64,000 nucleotides of DNA from Pseudomonas alkylphenolica (GCF_016009175.1 NZ_JADUCM010000017.1:57795-121794), one strand, 5' to 3'. Positions 15,558 to 24,920 are shown, counted from the stretch's first letter. Numbers and translations: made by a program. Notes: a model not told the origin generated them from the letters alone.

Positions 15558-16247
15558 TCAACGACCCTGGCAGGCGTCGACGCGCAGCCAGCGTTCAAGT
15601 TGCTTGAACGCTTGCACCAGCAGGAACGAGATCACCAGGTAGAACAAGCCGGCGGCGAAGAAGATCTCCACAGGCAGGTAGGTACGGGCGATGATCGTGC
15701 GCGCCATGCCGGTCAGCTCCAGCAGTGTCACGGTGCTCGCCAGGGCGCTGGCCTTGAGCATGAGGATCACTTCGTTGCTGTAGGCCGGCAGGCCGATCCG
15801 CGCAGCGCGGGGCAGCATGATGTAGAACAGCGCCTTGGCCCTGGACATGCCCAGGGCACGTGCAGCTTCGATTTCACCGCGAGGGATGGCTTGCAGCGCG
15901 CCACGCAGGATCTCGGCGATGTAGGCGGCCGTGTGCAGGGTCATGGTCAGCACGGTGCACCAGAACGGATCGCGCAAGTACGGCCAGAAGGCGCTATTGC
16001 GCACCGCATCGAACTGGGCCAGGCCGTAGTACACCAGGAACAGCTGGACCAGCAGCGGCGTACCGCGGAAGAAGAAGATGTAGCCGAAGGGCAGTGCCCG
16101 CACATACCAGTGGCGCGACGAGCGCGCGATACCCAGCGGAATGGCCAGGATCAGGCCGGCAATCACGGCGATGGCGACCAGTTCCAGGGTCAGCGTGGCG
16201 CCTTGGGCCAGGCGCGGCAGCCACTTGATGATGACTTCCCAGTTCAT
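15558..16247 (-). CDS. Amino acid ABC transporter permease (HisM/ArtM type)
   Basis: A 229-aa inner-membrane permease of a polar amino acid ABC importer. It has several membrane segments and the EAA loop GEIEAARALGMSRAKALFYIMLPRA that contacts the ATPase. It starts 4 bases inside the end of the preceding permease gene, so the two are translationally coupled and form a heterodimer, as in HisQM/ArtQM. It is the last gene of the operon before a strong terminator. The substrate is most likely a basic amino acid, judged from the binding protein. Confidence 0.88.
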   Translation of the reverse strand: MNWEVIIKWLPRLAQGATLTLELVAIAVIAGLILAIPLGIARSSRHWYVRALPFGYIFFFRGTPLLVQLFLVYYGLAQFDAVRNSAFWPYLRDPFWCTVLTMTLHTAAYIAEILRGALQAIPRGEIEAARALGMSRAKALFYIMLPRAARIGLPAYSNEVILMLKASALASTVTLLELTGMARTIIARTYLPVEIFFAAGLFYLVISFLLVQAFKQLERWLRVDACQGR

Positions 16248-16939
16248 TGGTTAGGCCTCGCGAAGCCGCGTGCGGCACGTTTTTCCATGAAGTGCATGCC
16301 GGTCATGGCAAGTACGGTCAGGCCCAGGTAGATGACGGCGGCGACCATATAGAAGGTGAAGGGCTGCTTGCTCACCGTCACGGCGATCTGCGAGTGACGC
16401 ATGATCTCTTCCAGGCCGATCACCGATACCAGCGCGGTGTCTTTCATCAGGATCATGAACAGGTTGCCCAGGCCCGGCAGGGCGATGCGCCACATCTGCG
16501 GCAGAATCAGCCTGGAGAAAATCCGCCCTTTCGACAGGCCCAGGGCCAGGCCCGCTTCGCGGTGGCCTTTGGGGATGGCGAGGATCGCGCCGCGGAAGAC
16601 TTCCGTGGCATAGGCGCCAAAACACAAGCCCAGGGCGATCACGCCCGCAGCAAAGGCGTTGAGCTCCAGGCCGGGAATATTCAGGGCTTCGCCAAGCCGG
16701 TTCATCAGGCTGACGGTGCCAAAGTAAATCAGCAACACCCAGAGCAGTTCGGGCACGCCGCGAACCAGGGTGGAGTAGAAACCACCCAGCCATTGCAGGG
16801 GTTTGTACGGTGAAGTTTTCGCCAGGGCGCCAAGCAGCCCCAGTACCAGCCCCAGACACAGGGCCGACAACGCGAGTTTGACGGTCATCAGCGTTCCGGC
16901 CACCAGGGCCGGACCGAATCCGTAGAGATCAATATTCAT
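16244..16939 (-). CDS. Amino acid ABC transporter permease (HisQ/ArtQ type)
   Basis: A 231-aa permease paired with the gene at 15558-16247. It carries the EAA loop GHREAGLALGLSKGRIFSRLILPQ and five or so hydrophobic segments (VKLALSALCLGLVLGLLGAL near the N-terminus). Pairing with the second permease by a 4-base overlap is the standard arrangement of this family. It lies 57 bp downstream of the binding-protein gene. Confidence 0.88.
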   Translation of the reverse strand: MNIDLYGFGPALVAGTLMTVKLALSALCLGLVLGLLGALAKTSPYKPLQWLGGFYSTLVRGVPELLWVLLIYFGTVSLMNRLGEALNIPGLELNAFAAGVIALGLCFGAYATEVFRGAILAIPKGHREAGLALGLSKGRIFSRLILPQMWRIALPGLGNLFMILMKDTALVSVIGLEEIMRHSQIAVTVSKQPFTFYMVAAVIYLGLTVLAMTGMHFMEKRAARGFARPNQ

Positions 16940-16996
16940 GGGCAGGTTTGTTCAAGGGACCGGCATCGCCACCAGGGCGATGCCGGTCGGGGCGAA

Positions 16997-17758
16997 TCAA
17001 TAGATGCTGAACGGGAAGTACTTGTCGTTGATCTTCTTGTAGGTGCCGTCGGCAACGATTTCCTTCAGGGCGGCGTTCAGCTTGTTGCGCAGTTCATTGT
17101 CACCTTTGCGCACAGCGATACCGACCTTGTCGCTTTCGTTCACCGGCTCGCCTTTGAACTCGTAGTTCTGGCCTGCAGCAGACTTGAGCCAGTCGTAGTT
17201 GGCGTACTTGTCGGCCAGCAGGGCGTCGACGCGGCCCGAGGTCAGGTCCAGGTAGGCGTTTTCCTGGGTGTCGTACAGGCTGACCTTGAAGTCGCCGTCC
17301 ATGCCGCCGTTATCGTCCAGCCAGGTAGCGGCCTGGGTGGCGCGCTGGGTGCCGAGGGTCTTGCCCTTGAGCGAGGCTTTGTCGGTCTTGAAATCGACTT
17401 TTTTCGGGGCGATGAACTGTTGCTTGTTCGAGTAGTACGGGTCGGTGAAGTCCACCGCCTGCTTGCGCTCGTCGGTGATCGACAGCGACGAGACGATGAA
17501 GTCGAACTTCTTGGCGTTCAGGGCCGGGATGATGCCGTCCCAGTCGGAGGTAACGACTTCGCACTCGACCTTCATCTTGGCGCACAGGGCATCACCGATG
17601 TCCTTGTCGAAGCCGACGACCTGACCGCTGGCGTCCTTGTTGTTGAACGGCGGGTAGGCCGCCTCGATGCCCATCTTCAGTTTCTCGGCAGCCATGGCAT
17701 TGGCCGAGAACACCAGCGTGGCGGCAGCTGCCAGGAGGAATTTCTTATAGGTCTGCAT
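16997..17758 (-). CDS. Periplasmic binding protein, basic amino acid type
   Basis: A 253-aa periplasmic binding protein. The signal peptide is residues 1-23 (KKFLLAAAATLVFSANAMAA). The mature protein starts EKLKMGIEAAYPPFNNKDASG and contains GFDKDIGDALCAKM, SSLSITDERKQAVDFTDPYY and LGTQRATQAATW, all characteristic of the ArgT/HisJ/ArtJ family that binds lysine, arginine, ornithine or histidine. The frame is open further upstream to 18016, but the ATG at 17758 has a GGAG ribosome-binding site and the signal peptide. It is the second gene of the operon ATPase-binding protein-permease-permease. The exact ligand is not decidable here. Confidence 0.9.
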   Translation of the reverse strand: MQTYKKFLLAAAATLVFSANAMAAEKLKMGIEAAYPPFNNKDASGQVVGFDKDIGDALCAKMKVECEVVTSDWDGIIPALNAKKFDFIVSSLSITDERKQAVDFTDPYYSNKQQFIAPKKVDFKTDKASLKGKTLGTQRATQAATWLDDNGGMDGDFKVSLYDTQENAYLDLTSGRVDALLADKYANYDWLKSAAGQNYEFKGEPVNESDKVGIAVRKGDNELRNKLNAALKEIVADGTYKKINDKYFPFSIY

Positions 17759-17771
17759 GCGTGTTGCTCCG

Positions 17772-18545
17772 TTAGCGGTTGCTGGACATGAATTGTTTAC
17801 AACGCGCCGAGTTCGGGTTTTCAAAAACCTGCTGCGGCGTTCCCTGCTCTTCGACCAGCCCTTGGTGCAGGAAGATGACTTCGCTGGACACCTGGCGGGC
17901 GAAGCCCATTTCGTGCGTAACCAGTAGCATGGTACGGCCTTCTTCGGCCAGGGCGCGGATAACGTTGAGCACTTCCTGGACCATTTCCGGATCCAGGGCC
18001 GAGGTTGGCTCGTCAAACAGAATAACCTTGGGCTTCATGGCCAGGGTGCGGGCAATCGCTGCACGTTGCTGCTGGCCGCCGGACAATTCGGCCGGGTAGC
18101 TGTGGCGCTTGTTGTGAATGCCGACCTTGTTGAGCAGGGCTTCGGCATGTTCGATGGCTTCGGCCTTGCTCTGGCCGAGCACGCGACGGGGCGCCTCGAT
18201 AATGTTGTCGAGGATGCTCATGTGCGGCCACAGGTTGAAATTCTGGAACACAAAGCCGATCTCGCTGCGCAGGCGATTGATCTGCTTGTTGTCGGCAGCC
18301 ACCAGTTCGCCGTTCTTCGCGGCTTTGAGCCGCAGCTCTTCACCGGCGACCAGGATCTGGCCCTGGTGCGGGTTCTCCAGCAAGTTGATGCAGCGCAGCA
18401 GGGTGGACTTGCCGGAGCCGGAAGATCCCAGGATCGAGATCACATCGCCATCGCGAGCGGTCAGCGAGATGCCCTTGAGGATCTCCTGGTCGCCGTAGCG
18501 TTTGTGCAGGTCGCGGATTTCAAGCGCGGGCGTGGCCTCAGCCAT
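17772..18545 (-). CDS. Amino acid ABC transporter ATPase (HisP/ArtP type)
   Basis: The 257-aa ATP-binding subunit. It has Walker A GSSGSGKST, Q-loop VFQNFNLWPH, signature LSGGQQQRAAIARTLA and Walker B ILFDEPTSALDPE. It heads the four-gene importer operon and ends 13 bp before the binding-protein gene. The HisP/ArtP/AotP group transports basic amino acids. Confidence 0.9.
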   Translation of the reverse strand: MAEATPALEIRDLHKRYGDQEILKGISLTARDGDVISILGSSGSGKSTLLRCINLLENPHQGQILVAGEELRLKAAKNGELVAADNKQINRLRSEIGFVFQNFNLWPHMSILDNIIEAPRRVLGQSKAEAIEHAEALLNKVGIHNKRHSYPAELSGGQQQRAAIARTLAMKPKVILFDEPTSALDPEMVQEVLNVIRALAEEGRTMLLVTHEMGFARQVSSEVIFLHQGLVEEQGTPQQVFENPNSARCKQFMSSNR

Positions 18546-19154
18546 GTGCGGTCCTCATGTGTTCTGGTGCGCTCCTGCTGTTGGCGGCCTTCTTGGCGAG
18601 CGCCAAGCTAGCATAGCGGCCGAATGACAGCCAACAACGTCGGGCGGGGCAAGCGGCTACCGGGAGGGCGGGTGTCGCATCGTTGCAGCGGACTGTCGCG
18701 CGGATGACCACTTACCCTCGTTTCCAGGGCCGGAGCCTTGATGAAAAAAGGCGCGATGGTGCCAGTTTTGGCCAGTGCTGGGAAGTCGTTTCTGACCTTG
18801 CGCAGCGCTTGGGCGGCTGATTGTGGCTGATGGTTGCTCCTTCGGGTTGCTCCTTTTTTGCCCTTGACGTGTGCGTAAGGTGTTACCGCTGCCGGATTTT
18901 GGTGCGCCCGGGTAATTGTAAGTGGGTATTTCGGTAATTGAACGTTTGCGCGTATTTTACAGGGGCTTTCGGTCAGGTTATGGCCGAAAGGCCTGTAAGC
19001 CTTGTTTTACGAGGGCGTGAGATATTTCGAACGAACGGTCATCGTGCTGGCGCGGATATTGCGATCAAGACCGGCAACAGGATGTAGCAAACTTTTTATC
19101 CAAGGCGCGCCTCAGGTCGCAGGGTTAAAACGCAATTCTTGCAAAGGTAGTTTT
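18546..19154. other. Gap with divergent promoters and gabP leader hairpin
   Basis: This 609-bp region separates the divergent ABC operon and gabP and holds no convincing gene. In the gabP-proximal part a long interrupted inverted repeat, ACAGGGGCTTTCGG (18959-18972) with CCGAAAGGCCTGT (18983-18995), could form a leader hairpin or be a regulator site. Confidence 0.5.
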
Positions 19155-20549
19155 ATGAGCGGTACGCACAATTCCAATGACCTCGCTCAGGGGCTCAAAC
19201 AGCGGCATGTCACCATGCTGTCCATTGCTGGTGTGATCGGTGCCGGCCTGTTCGTAGGTTCCGGCCACGCCATTGCTGCAGCCGGCCCGGCCGTTTTGCT
19301 GGCCTATGCCGCCGCCGGTACCCTGGTGGTGCTGGTCATGCGCATGCTCGGGGAGATGGCGGTTGCCTCGCCGGATACCGGGTCGTTTTCCACCTATGCC
19401 GACAAGGCCATCGGTCACTGGGCCGGCTTTACCATCGGCTGGCTGTACTGGTGGTTCTGGGTGCTGGTGATTCCGCTGGAGGCCAACGCCGCCGCGACCA
19501 TCCTGCATGCCTGGTTCCCCGATGTGGCCATCTGGGTCTTTACCCTGGTCATCACCTTGCTGCTGACCGCGACCAACCTGTTCAGCGTGAAGAACTACGG
19601 TGAGTTCGAGTTCTGGTTCGCCCTGCTCAAAGTCGTCGCGATCATTGGCTTCATCATTCTCGGCCTGGCGGCAGTGTTCGGCTTCCTGCCTAACAGCCAG
19701 GTCAGCGGTGTCAGCCACCTGTTCGATACTCAGGGCTTCATGCCTAACGGCCTGGGCGCCGTGCTGGCGGCGATGCTGACCACCATGTTCTCGTTCATGG
19801 GTACCGAGATCGTCACCATTGCTGCTGCCGAATCCAAGGATCCGGGCAAGCAGATCTCCCGGGCCACCAACTCGGTGATCTGGCGGATCTTCCTGTTCTA
19901 CCTCGTGTCGATCTTCCTGGTGGTGGCACTGGTGCCATGGAACAGCAGCGAACTGGCTGAAGTCGGTTCCTACCAGACCGTGCTGAACCTGATGGGCGTT
20001 CCCAATGCCAAGCTGATCGTCGACATCGTGGTGTTGATCGCGGTAACCAGCTGCCTGAACTCGGCGCTGTACACCTCTTCGCGCATGCTGTTCTCCCTGA
20101 GCAAGCGTGGTGATGCCCCGGCCGTGGCCCAGCGCACCACCTCCAGCGGTACCCCGTATGTGGCCGTGGTGCTGTCGACCGCTGCTGCGTTCCTGACGGT
20201 AATTGCCAACTACGTGGCACCTGCCGCAGTGTTCGAGTTCCTGCTGGCCAGCTCTGGCGCCATTGCCCTGCTGGTGTACCTGGTGATTGCCGTGTCGCAA
20301 CTGCGCATGCGCCGTCAGCGCATGGCCCGTGGCGAGAAGATTGCCTTCAAGATGTGGCTGTTCCCGGGCCTGACCTGGGCGACCATTGTCTTTATCGTCG
20401 GTATCCTGACCGTGATGCTGATCCGTCCGGATCACCGTATCGAAATCATTGCGACGGGCCTGCTGTCCATCGCCGTGGTTGCGGCGGGGCTGCTGGTAGC
20501 GCGCAAGCGCAAGGCCGAAGTGGCTGGGCGTGTGGCATTGAACAACTGA
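19155..20549 (+). CDS. gabP: GABA permease, APC superfamily
   Basis: A 464-aa inner-membrane amino acid/proton symporter with about 12 membrane segments. The N-terminus MSGTHNSNDLAQGLKQRHVTMLSIAGVIGAGLFVGSG matches Pseudomonas GabP as I recall it and contains the APC signature GVIGAGLFVGSG. Other support is WLYWWFWVLVIPLEANAAA and the conserved length near 463 aa. It would import 4-aminobutyrate and related omega-amino acids. The frame is open further upstream to 19002, but the ATG at 19155 is correct by homology. No gabT/gabD is adjacent in this window. A strong terminator follows. Confidence 0.9.
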   Translation: MSGTHNSNDLAQGLKQRHVTMLSIAGVIGAGLFVGSGHAIAAAGPAVLLAYAAAGTLVVLVMRMLGEMAVASPDTGSFSTYADKAIGHWAGFTIGWLYWWFWVLVIPLEANAAATILHAWFPDVAIWVFTLVITLLLTATNLFSVKNYGEFEFWFALLKVVAIIGFIILGLAAVFGFLPNSQVSGVSHLFDTQGFMPNGLGAVLAAMLTTMFSFMGTEIVTIAAAESKDPGKQISRATNSVIWRIFLFYLVSIFLVVALVPWNSSELAEVGSYQTVLNLMGVPNAKLIVDIVVLIAVTSCLNSALYTSSRMLFSLSKRGDAPAVAQRTTSSGTPYVAVVLSTAAAFLTVIANYVAPAAVFEFLLASSGAIALLVYLVIAVSQLRMRRQRMARGEKIAFKMWLFPGLTWATIVFIVGILTVMLIRPDHRIEIIATGLLSIAVVAAGLLVARKRKAEVAGRVALNN

Positions 20550-20567
20550 TTCAGTGACGCTGAAATG

Positions 20568-20604
20568 AAAAGGCCGCGATCTGTGAAGATCGCGGCCTTT
20601 TTTG
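20568..20604. terminator. Bidirectional terminator after gabP
   Basis: The stem AAAAGGCCGCGATCT / AGATCGCGGCCTTTTTT has A/T runs on both sides, placed between the convergent gabP and the small gene ending at 20627. Confidence 0.92.
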
Positions 20605-20626
20605 TTATTGCCGGAGCCGCGTGGGT

Positions 20627-21067
20627 TTAGCCGAACTGCTTCTGTTGCTGCTTGGCCACCGCCTCGGAGGCGGAGATGTAGGCGGCCTGGAACTCATCGC
20701 TTTCCAGCCAGGCCATGGTGGTGGCCTCATCGGCACCGTCCAGCCATTTGCGGTAGGCGGTGAACACCATGACGATGTAGTCGGTAGCGTGTTCTTCCTT
20801 GTGGCCTTTGAGCACCAGGGCCAGCAGCGGGTCGACCAGGAACACCGAGATCAGGGCGACCAGGCCGTTTTCCTGGGCCGCCTTCATCTTCTCGAACAGG
20901 GCGTTGTAGCTGCCCGAGTCCATGGCCTTGTTGAATACCTGCTCGACACTGGCGCTGGCGCTCTCGCCGCTGCTCTTGACCGCCTGGCCGCTGCGCACCA
21001 TGCGGTTTTCCCGGGCCTTGGTGGCGGCGCGCTTGGCGCGTTTTTGCTGTTTGCTGCTGGAGGCCAT
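20627..21067 (-). CDS. Conserved hypothetical protein downstream of ppk2
   Basis: A 146-aa soluble protein I cannot assign to a named family. The first ~25 residues are very basic (KQQKRAKRAATKARENR), followed by a serine-rich linker and a mostly helical domain (NKAMDSGSYNALFEKMKAAQ...VFLVDPLLALVLKGHKEE...AYRKWLDGADEATTMAWLES). It ends in a glutamine/lysine tail. The basic N-terminus could bind polyanions, and it lies 84 bp downstream of ppk2 on the same strand, so a role beside polyphosphate is conceivable but unproven. The ATG at 21067 lacks a strong Shine-Dalgarno. Confidence 0.65.
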   Translation of the reverse strand: MASSSKQQKRAKRAATKARENRMVRSGQAVKSSGESASASVEQVFNKAMDSGSYNALFEKMKAAQENGLVALISVFLVDPLLALVLKGHKEEHATDYIVMVFTAYRKWLDGADEATTMAWLESDEFQAAYISASEAVAKQQQKQFG

Positions 21068-21151
21068 CGGTGAATCCTTGTGGTAAGCCGGAAAATGCTG
21101 CGTATTGAATCGCAGTTGGCCGGGAAACCCAAGTGCATCCGACGACCTCGA

Positions 21152-22174
21152 TCAGGCAGGTTGGGCCAGTTCGCCGCGATCTTCTTCCACCAGCACCCGT
21201 GAAGCCCGCTCTACCAGCAGCGGGTCCGGCTGGTGGGCGACGCGCAGGTCTTTGCCCGGGTAGTCCAGCGAATGCAGGAAATGGCGGATGCAGTTGAGCC
21301 GGGCGCGCTTCTTGTCGTCGGACTTGATCACCGTCCACGGCGCGTCGGCAGTGTCGGTGTGGAAGAACATGGCCTCTTTGGCGGCCGTGTACTCGTCCCA
21401 CTTGTCCAGCGACTTGATGTCGATGGGCGACAGCTTCCAGTGCTTGAGTGGGTCGTCGCGGCGCGAGATGAAGCGGCGCAGCTGCTCTTCGCGGTTCACC
21501 GAGAACCAGTACTTGAACAGCAGGATGCCACTGTTGCAGAGCATGCGTTCCAGATCAGGTGCCTGGCGCATGAACTCCAGGTATTGCAGGGGCGAGCAAA
21601 AGTCCATCACCCGCTCAACGCCCGCGCGGTTGTACCAGGAGCGGTCGAAGAAGACCATTTCGCCGGCAGTCGGCAGGTGCTGGATGTAGCGCTGGAAGTA
21701 CCACTGGCCCTTTTCCTGCTCGGAGGGCTTCTCCAGGGCGACGATGCGCGCCCCGCGCGGGTTCAGGTGCTCCATGAAGCGTTTGATGGTGCCGCCTTTG
21801 CCGGCGGCATCGCGGCCTTCGAACAGTACGACGATGCGCTGGCCGGTTTCCTTGACCCAGCTTTGCACCTTGAGCAGTTCGATCTGCAGGTCGTGCTTGG
21901 CCCTTTCGTAGTCGGCGCGGCGCATGCGCGTGCGGTAGGGGTAATTGGCCGGCAGGGCCGCCGAGGTACTGTCTTCGTTCGAGCCGCGCGGGGCCGAAGC
22001 GACCTTGAGCGCAGCAGGTTGCTGGCTGATGGCGCTGATCTCGCCGTCACGGCTGACCGGCGCTGGTTTGCGGGTGGTGCGGGGCCGCCGTGCACGGGTA
22101 GCGGCGGGTTTGGCGCTGGCCGACGTATTTGGGGTTGGCGAAGGCAGAGGCAGGGCGTTGGAATCTTCGATCAT
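21152..22174 (-). CDS. ppk2: Polyphosphate kinase 2
   Basis: A 340-aa PPK2-family enzyme that uses polyphosphate to phosphorylate nucleoside di- (or mono-) phosphates. The catalytic domain starts near residue 85. It has Walker A GRDAAGKGG (about 120-128), lid-region residues EKPSEQEKGQWYFQRY, and Walker B-like FFDRSWYNRAGVERVMDF, followed by RRDDPLKHWKLSPID. A single PPK2 domain indicates the NDP-kinase (class I) type. The N-terminal 80 residues are a low-complexity extension rich in A, P, S, T and R, possibly disordered. It is transcribed with the small gene at 20627-21067. Confidence 0.9.
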   Translation of the reverse strand: MIEDSNALPLPSPTPNTSASAKPAATRARRPRTTRKPAPVSRDGEISAISQQPAALKVASAPRGSNEDSTSAALPANYPYRTRMRRADYERAKHDLQIELLKVQSWVKETGQRIVVLFEGRDAAGKGGTIKRFMEHLNPRGARIVALEKPSEQEKGQWYFQRYIQHLPTAGEMVFFDRSWYNRAGVERVMDFCSPLQYLEFMRQAPDLERMLCNSGILLFKYWFSVNREEQLRRFISRRDDPLKHWKLSPIDIKSLDKWDEYTAAKEAMFFHTDTADAPWTVIKSDDKKRARLNCIRHFLHSLDYPGKDLRVAHQPDPLLVERASRVLVEEDRGELAQPA

Positions 22175-22429
22175 TGTAAAGGCCTGTTAGTGCTTGCGAG
22201 TGTCCTTCAGGCAGCTTACGGCGGTGCTGCCAGGGCACATTGACTGCGGTCAACTGCCCTGACGTTCGGGTGCGCAGAAGCAAAGTAATGCGCGAACCAA
22301 TGGCAAAATTTTTAGCTTTGCTACTATTAACCAGCGGCTTTGAAGCTGGGATCTGCGGCTTGCAACGTCGGCTTCGCTTACCTGATGGTGATCCATTCAT
22401 TCAATCCGGCCTGAGCATATGGAGTTGCA

Positions 22430-23926
22430 ATGCGCATTCCATTTTTTTACGCGCTGTCAGCTGTCCTGTTCCTGAGTGGAATTCACGGCGTGGCACTGGC
22501 AGAGGATGCTGCCGCGCCTGCGCCAGCCAACACTGCCGCACCCGCACCCGCACCCGCACCCGCACCCGCCGCGGCAGCGAACGACGCCGTCTTTACCGAA
22601 GAACAACTCGATCAGATGCTGGCGCCCATCGCGCTTTACCCGGACCCCTTGCTGGCCCAGGTGTTGATGGCCACCACGTACCCGGGGGAAATCGCCGAGG
22701 CCGTCACCTGGTCCAAGGCGCACCCGGACGCCAAGGGTGACGATGCGGTCAAGCAGGTGGCGAACCAGACCTGGGACCCCAGTGTGCAGGCACTGGTGGC
22801 CTTCCCGCAGGTACTGGCAACGCTCGGGCAGGACCCGGTATGGGTGCAGCGCCTGGGCGATGCCTTTCTGGCCCAGCCCAACGATGTCATGAACGGTGTG
22901 CAGCGCTTGCGTCACCAGGCGCAGGCGGCAGGCAACCTGCAAAGCAACCAGTACCAGAACGTGACAATCCAGAATGTCGCGCCAGCGGCGCCCGCCGCTG
23001 CCCCCGCCAAAGCGCCGGCTTCAGCCCCGGTAGCAGCACCAGCCAGTAGCTCCACCATCATCATTCAACCTGCCGACCCGCAGGTGGTCTATGTGCCCAC
23101 CTACAACCCGACCACAACCTATGGCACCTGGGCTTACCCGTCGTCACCGCCTGCGTATTACCCGCCGCCGCCCGCCTATTACCCGGGCCAGGCCCTGGTA
23201 GCCGGGCTTGCGTTTGGTGCCGGTGTGGCGATTGTTGGTTCGTTGTGGGGTGAGTGTGACTGGGACGACCACGACGTCGACATCAACGTCAATCGCTACA
23301 ACAGCATCAACTCCAACAACCGTATCGCCAACAACCAGACCAAATGGCAGCACAACCCGGTGCATCGCAACGGTGTGCCCTATCGCGACAGCCGCAGCCG
23401 CGAGCAGTTTGGCCGCCAGCTCAATGGCGCTGCCCAGCGTGAGGCGTATCGTGGCGACACGGCCCAGCGTGCCCAGGCACGGGAAAAAGCCCGCAGCTCA
23501 ATGGAGCAACACGGGTTCGAGCGCCCGGCCACCAGCAACCGTCAAGCCCGTGACCAGATGCGCGAAGCCCGCTCCGCCCCCGGCGGTAACCGCTTGCAGG
23601 AAGGTGCGCAGAGGCCGAAGGCGGCGGATCGTAGTCAGAATGCAGCCAAAGCTGCCCGCGAGCGCCAGAATGCCCAGACAACACAGCGCCGCGAGCACCA
23701 GCCGCAAGCGCGTCAGACCGCAGCCAAACGGCCTGCGGCCAAAGCCAGCGGTGCCCGTAACAACGCATTCGCCGGTGCGCGCTCATCCTCCCAGTTCAAT
23801 TCGCAAGCCAACCGCGGCCGGACCAGCCTGGCCTCCGCGCAGCGCCCACACGCTTCGCGACCCGCCGGGCACCAGATCAGTCGTCCATCCAGCCCACCAG
23901 CACGTTCACGGGGAGGCCGTCGTTGA
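22430..23926 (+). CDS. DUF3300 secreted/envelope protein
   Basis: A 498-aa protein with an N-terminal signal peptide (FFYALSAVLFLSGIHGVALA), an alanine-proline repeat linker (residues about 28-48, encoded by tandem CCCGCA units), then a DUF3300 domain (LDQMLAPIALYPDPLLAQVLMATTYP...TWDPSVQALVAFPQVL). A second part has YPPPPAYYPGQ and a glycine-rich hydrophobic stretch. The C-terminal 200 residues are long, basic, arginine/glutamine/alanine-rich and probably disordered. DUF3300 has no established function; export to the periplasm or outer membrane is inferred. The stop overlaps the start of the DUF2950 gene, so the two form an operon. Confidence 0.85.
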   Translation: MRIPFFYALSAVLFLSGIHGVALAEDAAAPAPANTAAPAPAPAPAPAAAANDAVFTEEQLDQMLAPIALYPDPLLAQVLMATTYPGEIAEAVTWSKAHPDAKGDDAVKQVANQTWDPSVQALVAFPQVLATLGQDPVWVQRLGDAFLAQPNDVMNGVQRLRHQAQAAGNLQSNQYQNVTIQNVAPAAPAAAPAKAPASAPVAAPASSSTIIIQPADPQVVYVPTYNPTTTYGTWAYPSSPPAYYPPPPAYYPGQALVAGLAFGAGVAIVGSLWGECDWDDHDVDINVNRYNSINSNNRIANNQTKWQHNPVHRNGVPYRDSRSREQFGRQLNGAAQREAYRGDTAQRAQAREKARSSMEQHGFERPATSNRQARDQMREARSAPGGNRLQEGAQRPKAADRSQNAAKAARERQNAQTTQRREHQPQARQTAAKRPAAKASGARNNAFAGARSSSQFNSQANRGRTSLASAQRPHASRPAGHQISRPSSPPARSRGGRR

Positions 23927-24840
23927 ATAACAAACCTGGTGTGAAGGCGTTCATGGGCACGCTGTGCCAAGCCCTGGCAATAACCCTTGGCCTTGGCTGG
24001 TCATGCCTGGCGGCGGCGCAGGAAGAGTTTGCGACGCCAGAAAAGGCTGCGCAGGCGTTTGTCGAAGCCCTGGGTACCGAGCAGGCAGATCAGGCGCGCT
24101 TGTCCTCGCTGCTTGGCAAGGACTGGCACAGCTTCATTCCCCGTGCAGGCTCCCAGCGCAAAGATGTGGAGGCGTTTTTAAAGCAGTACCACGAAAAAAA
24201 CCACATTGAGAAAGTCAGTGACAACAAAGCCGTGCTGTCGGTCGGCAGCAACAACTGGACGCTGCCCATACCCATCGTAAAAGGCCCGAGTGGCTGGCAC
24301 TTCGATGTAAAGGCCGGTAGCGATGAAGTGCGTGCGCGTCGAATCGGCAGCAATGAACTGTCGGCGGTGCAGGCGGTGCTGGCGTATCACGATGCGCAGA
24401 TGGACTACGCATCAGTCGACCGAGACGGGGACGGTGCGCTGGAGTATGCGCAAAGAATATTCAGCACCCCGGGCCAGCACGACGGGCTCTACTGGGCGGA
24501 CGATGACAGCGGCCAGATCAGTCCGCTGGGCCCTTCGTTCGGCAATACCATCGCCGGCGAGGGCTGGCATGGCTATCACTTTCGCATCCTTGAAGGGCAG
24601 GGGCCTTCCGCACCGGGTGGCGCCTACAGCTACCTCATCGGTGACAAGATGAGCCGGGGCTTTGCCCTGATCGCCTGGCCGGAAAAATACAAAGACACTG
24701 GGGTGATGAGCTTCATGATCAGCCATGACGGGCAGGTGTTCGAGAAAGACCTGGGTCCCGATAGCGAAAAACTGGCGAAGGCGATGAAACAGTTTGATCC
24801 GGATGACAGCTGGAGCGAGGTGACTGTCGACCAGGATTAG
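23923..24840 (+). CDS. DUF2950 secreted protein (TTG start)
   Basis: A 305-aa protein beginning at a TTG codon that overlaps the DUF3300 stop by 4 bases, with a strong GGGAGG Shine-Dalgarno at 23911-23916. The signal peptide (TLCQALAITLGLGWSCLAAA) is followed by a DUF2950 domain: FATPEKAAQAFVEALG, then YHDAQMDYASVDRDGDGALEYAQRI, DGLYWADD and a C-terminal half with GGAYSYLIGDKMSRGFALIAWP. The acidic D-R-D-G-D-G stretch resembles a metal-binding loop, which is my inference. DUF3300 and DUF2950 are commonly neighbours, suggesting one envelope complex; the role is unknown. A downstream ATG at 23953 (GCGTTCATG) is an alternative start. Confidence 0.85.
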   Translation: MNNKPGVKAFMGTLCQALAITLGLGWSCLAAAQEEFATPEKAAQAFVEALGTEQADQARLSSLLGKDWHSFIPRAGSQRKDVEAFLKQYHEKNHIEKVSDNKAVLSVGSNNWTLPIPIVKGPSGWHFDVKAGSDEVRARRIGSNELSAVQAVLAYHDAQMDYASVDRDGDGALEYAQRIFSTPGQHDGLYWADDDSGQISPLGPSFGNTIAGEGWHGYHFRILEGQGPSAPGGAYSYLIGDKMSRGFALIAWPEKYKDTGVMSFMISHDGQVFEKDLGPDSEKLAKAMKQFDPDDSWSEVTVDQD

Positions 24841-24920
24841 GCAGGGACGCTACATGGCGCGACCCGCCAGGCAAAGCTACGCTTGCGGCATGGGTGGGTC
24901 GCCTTGAGAAAAACTATAAA

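Noticed and set aside
22540..22575. Tandem CCCGCA repeats, briefly considered as a CRISPR-like or microsatellite element
   Set aside because: They encode an in-frame alanine-proline linker of the DUF3300 protein; no spacers are present. No CRISPR array was seen anywhere in the window.
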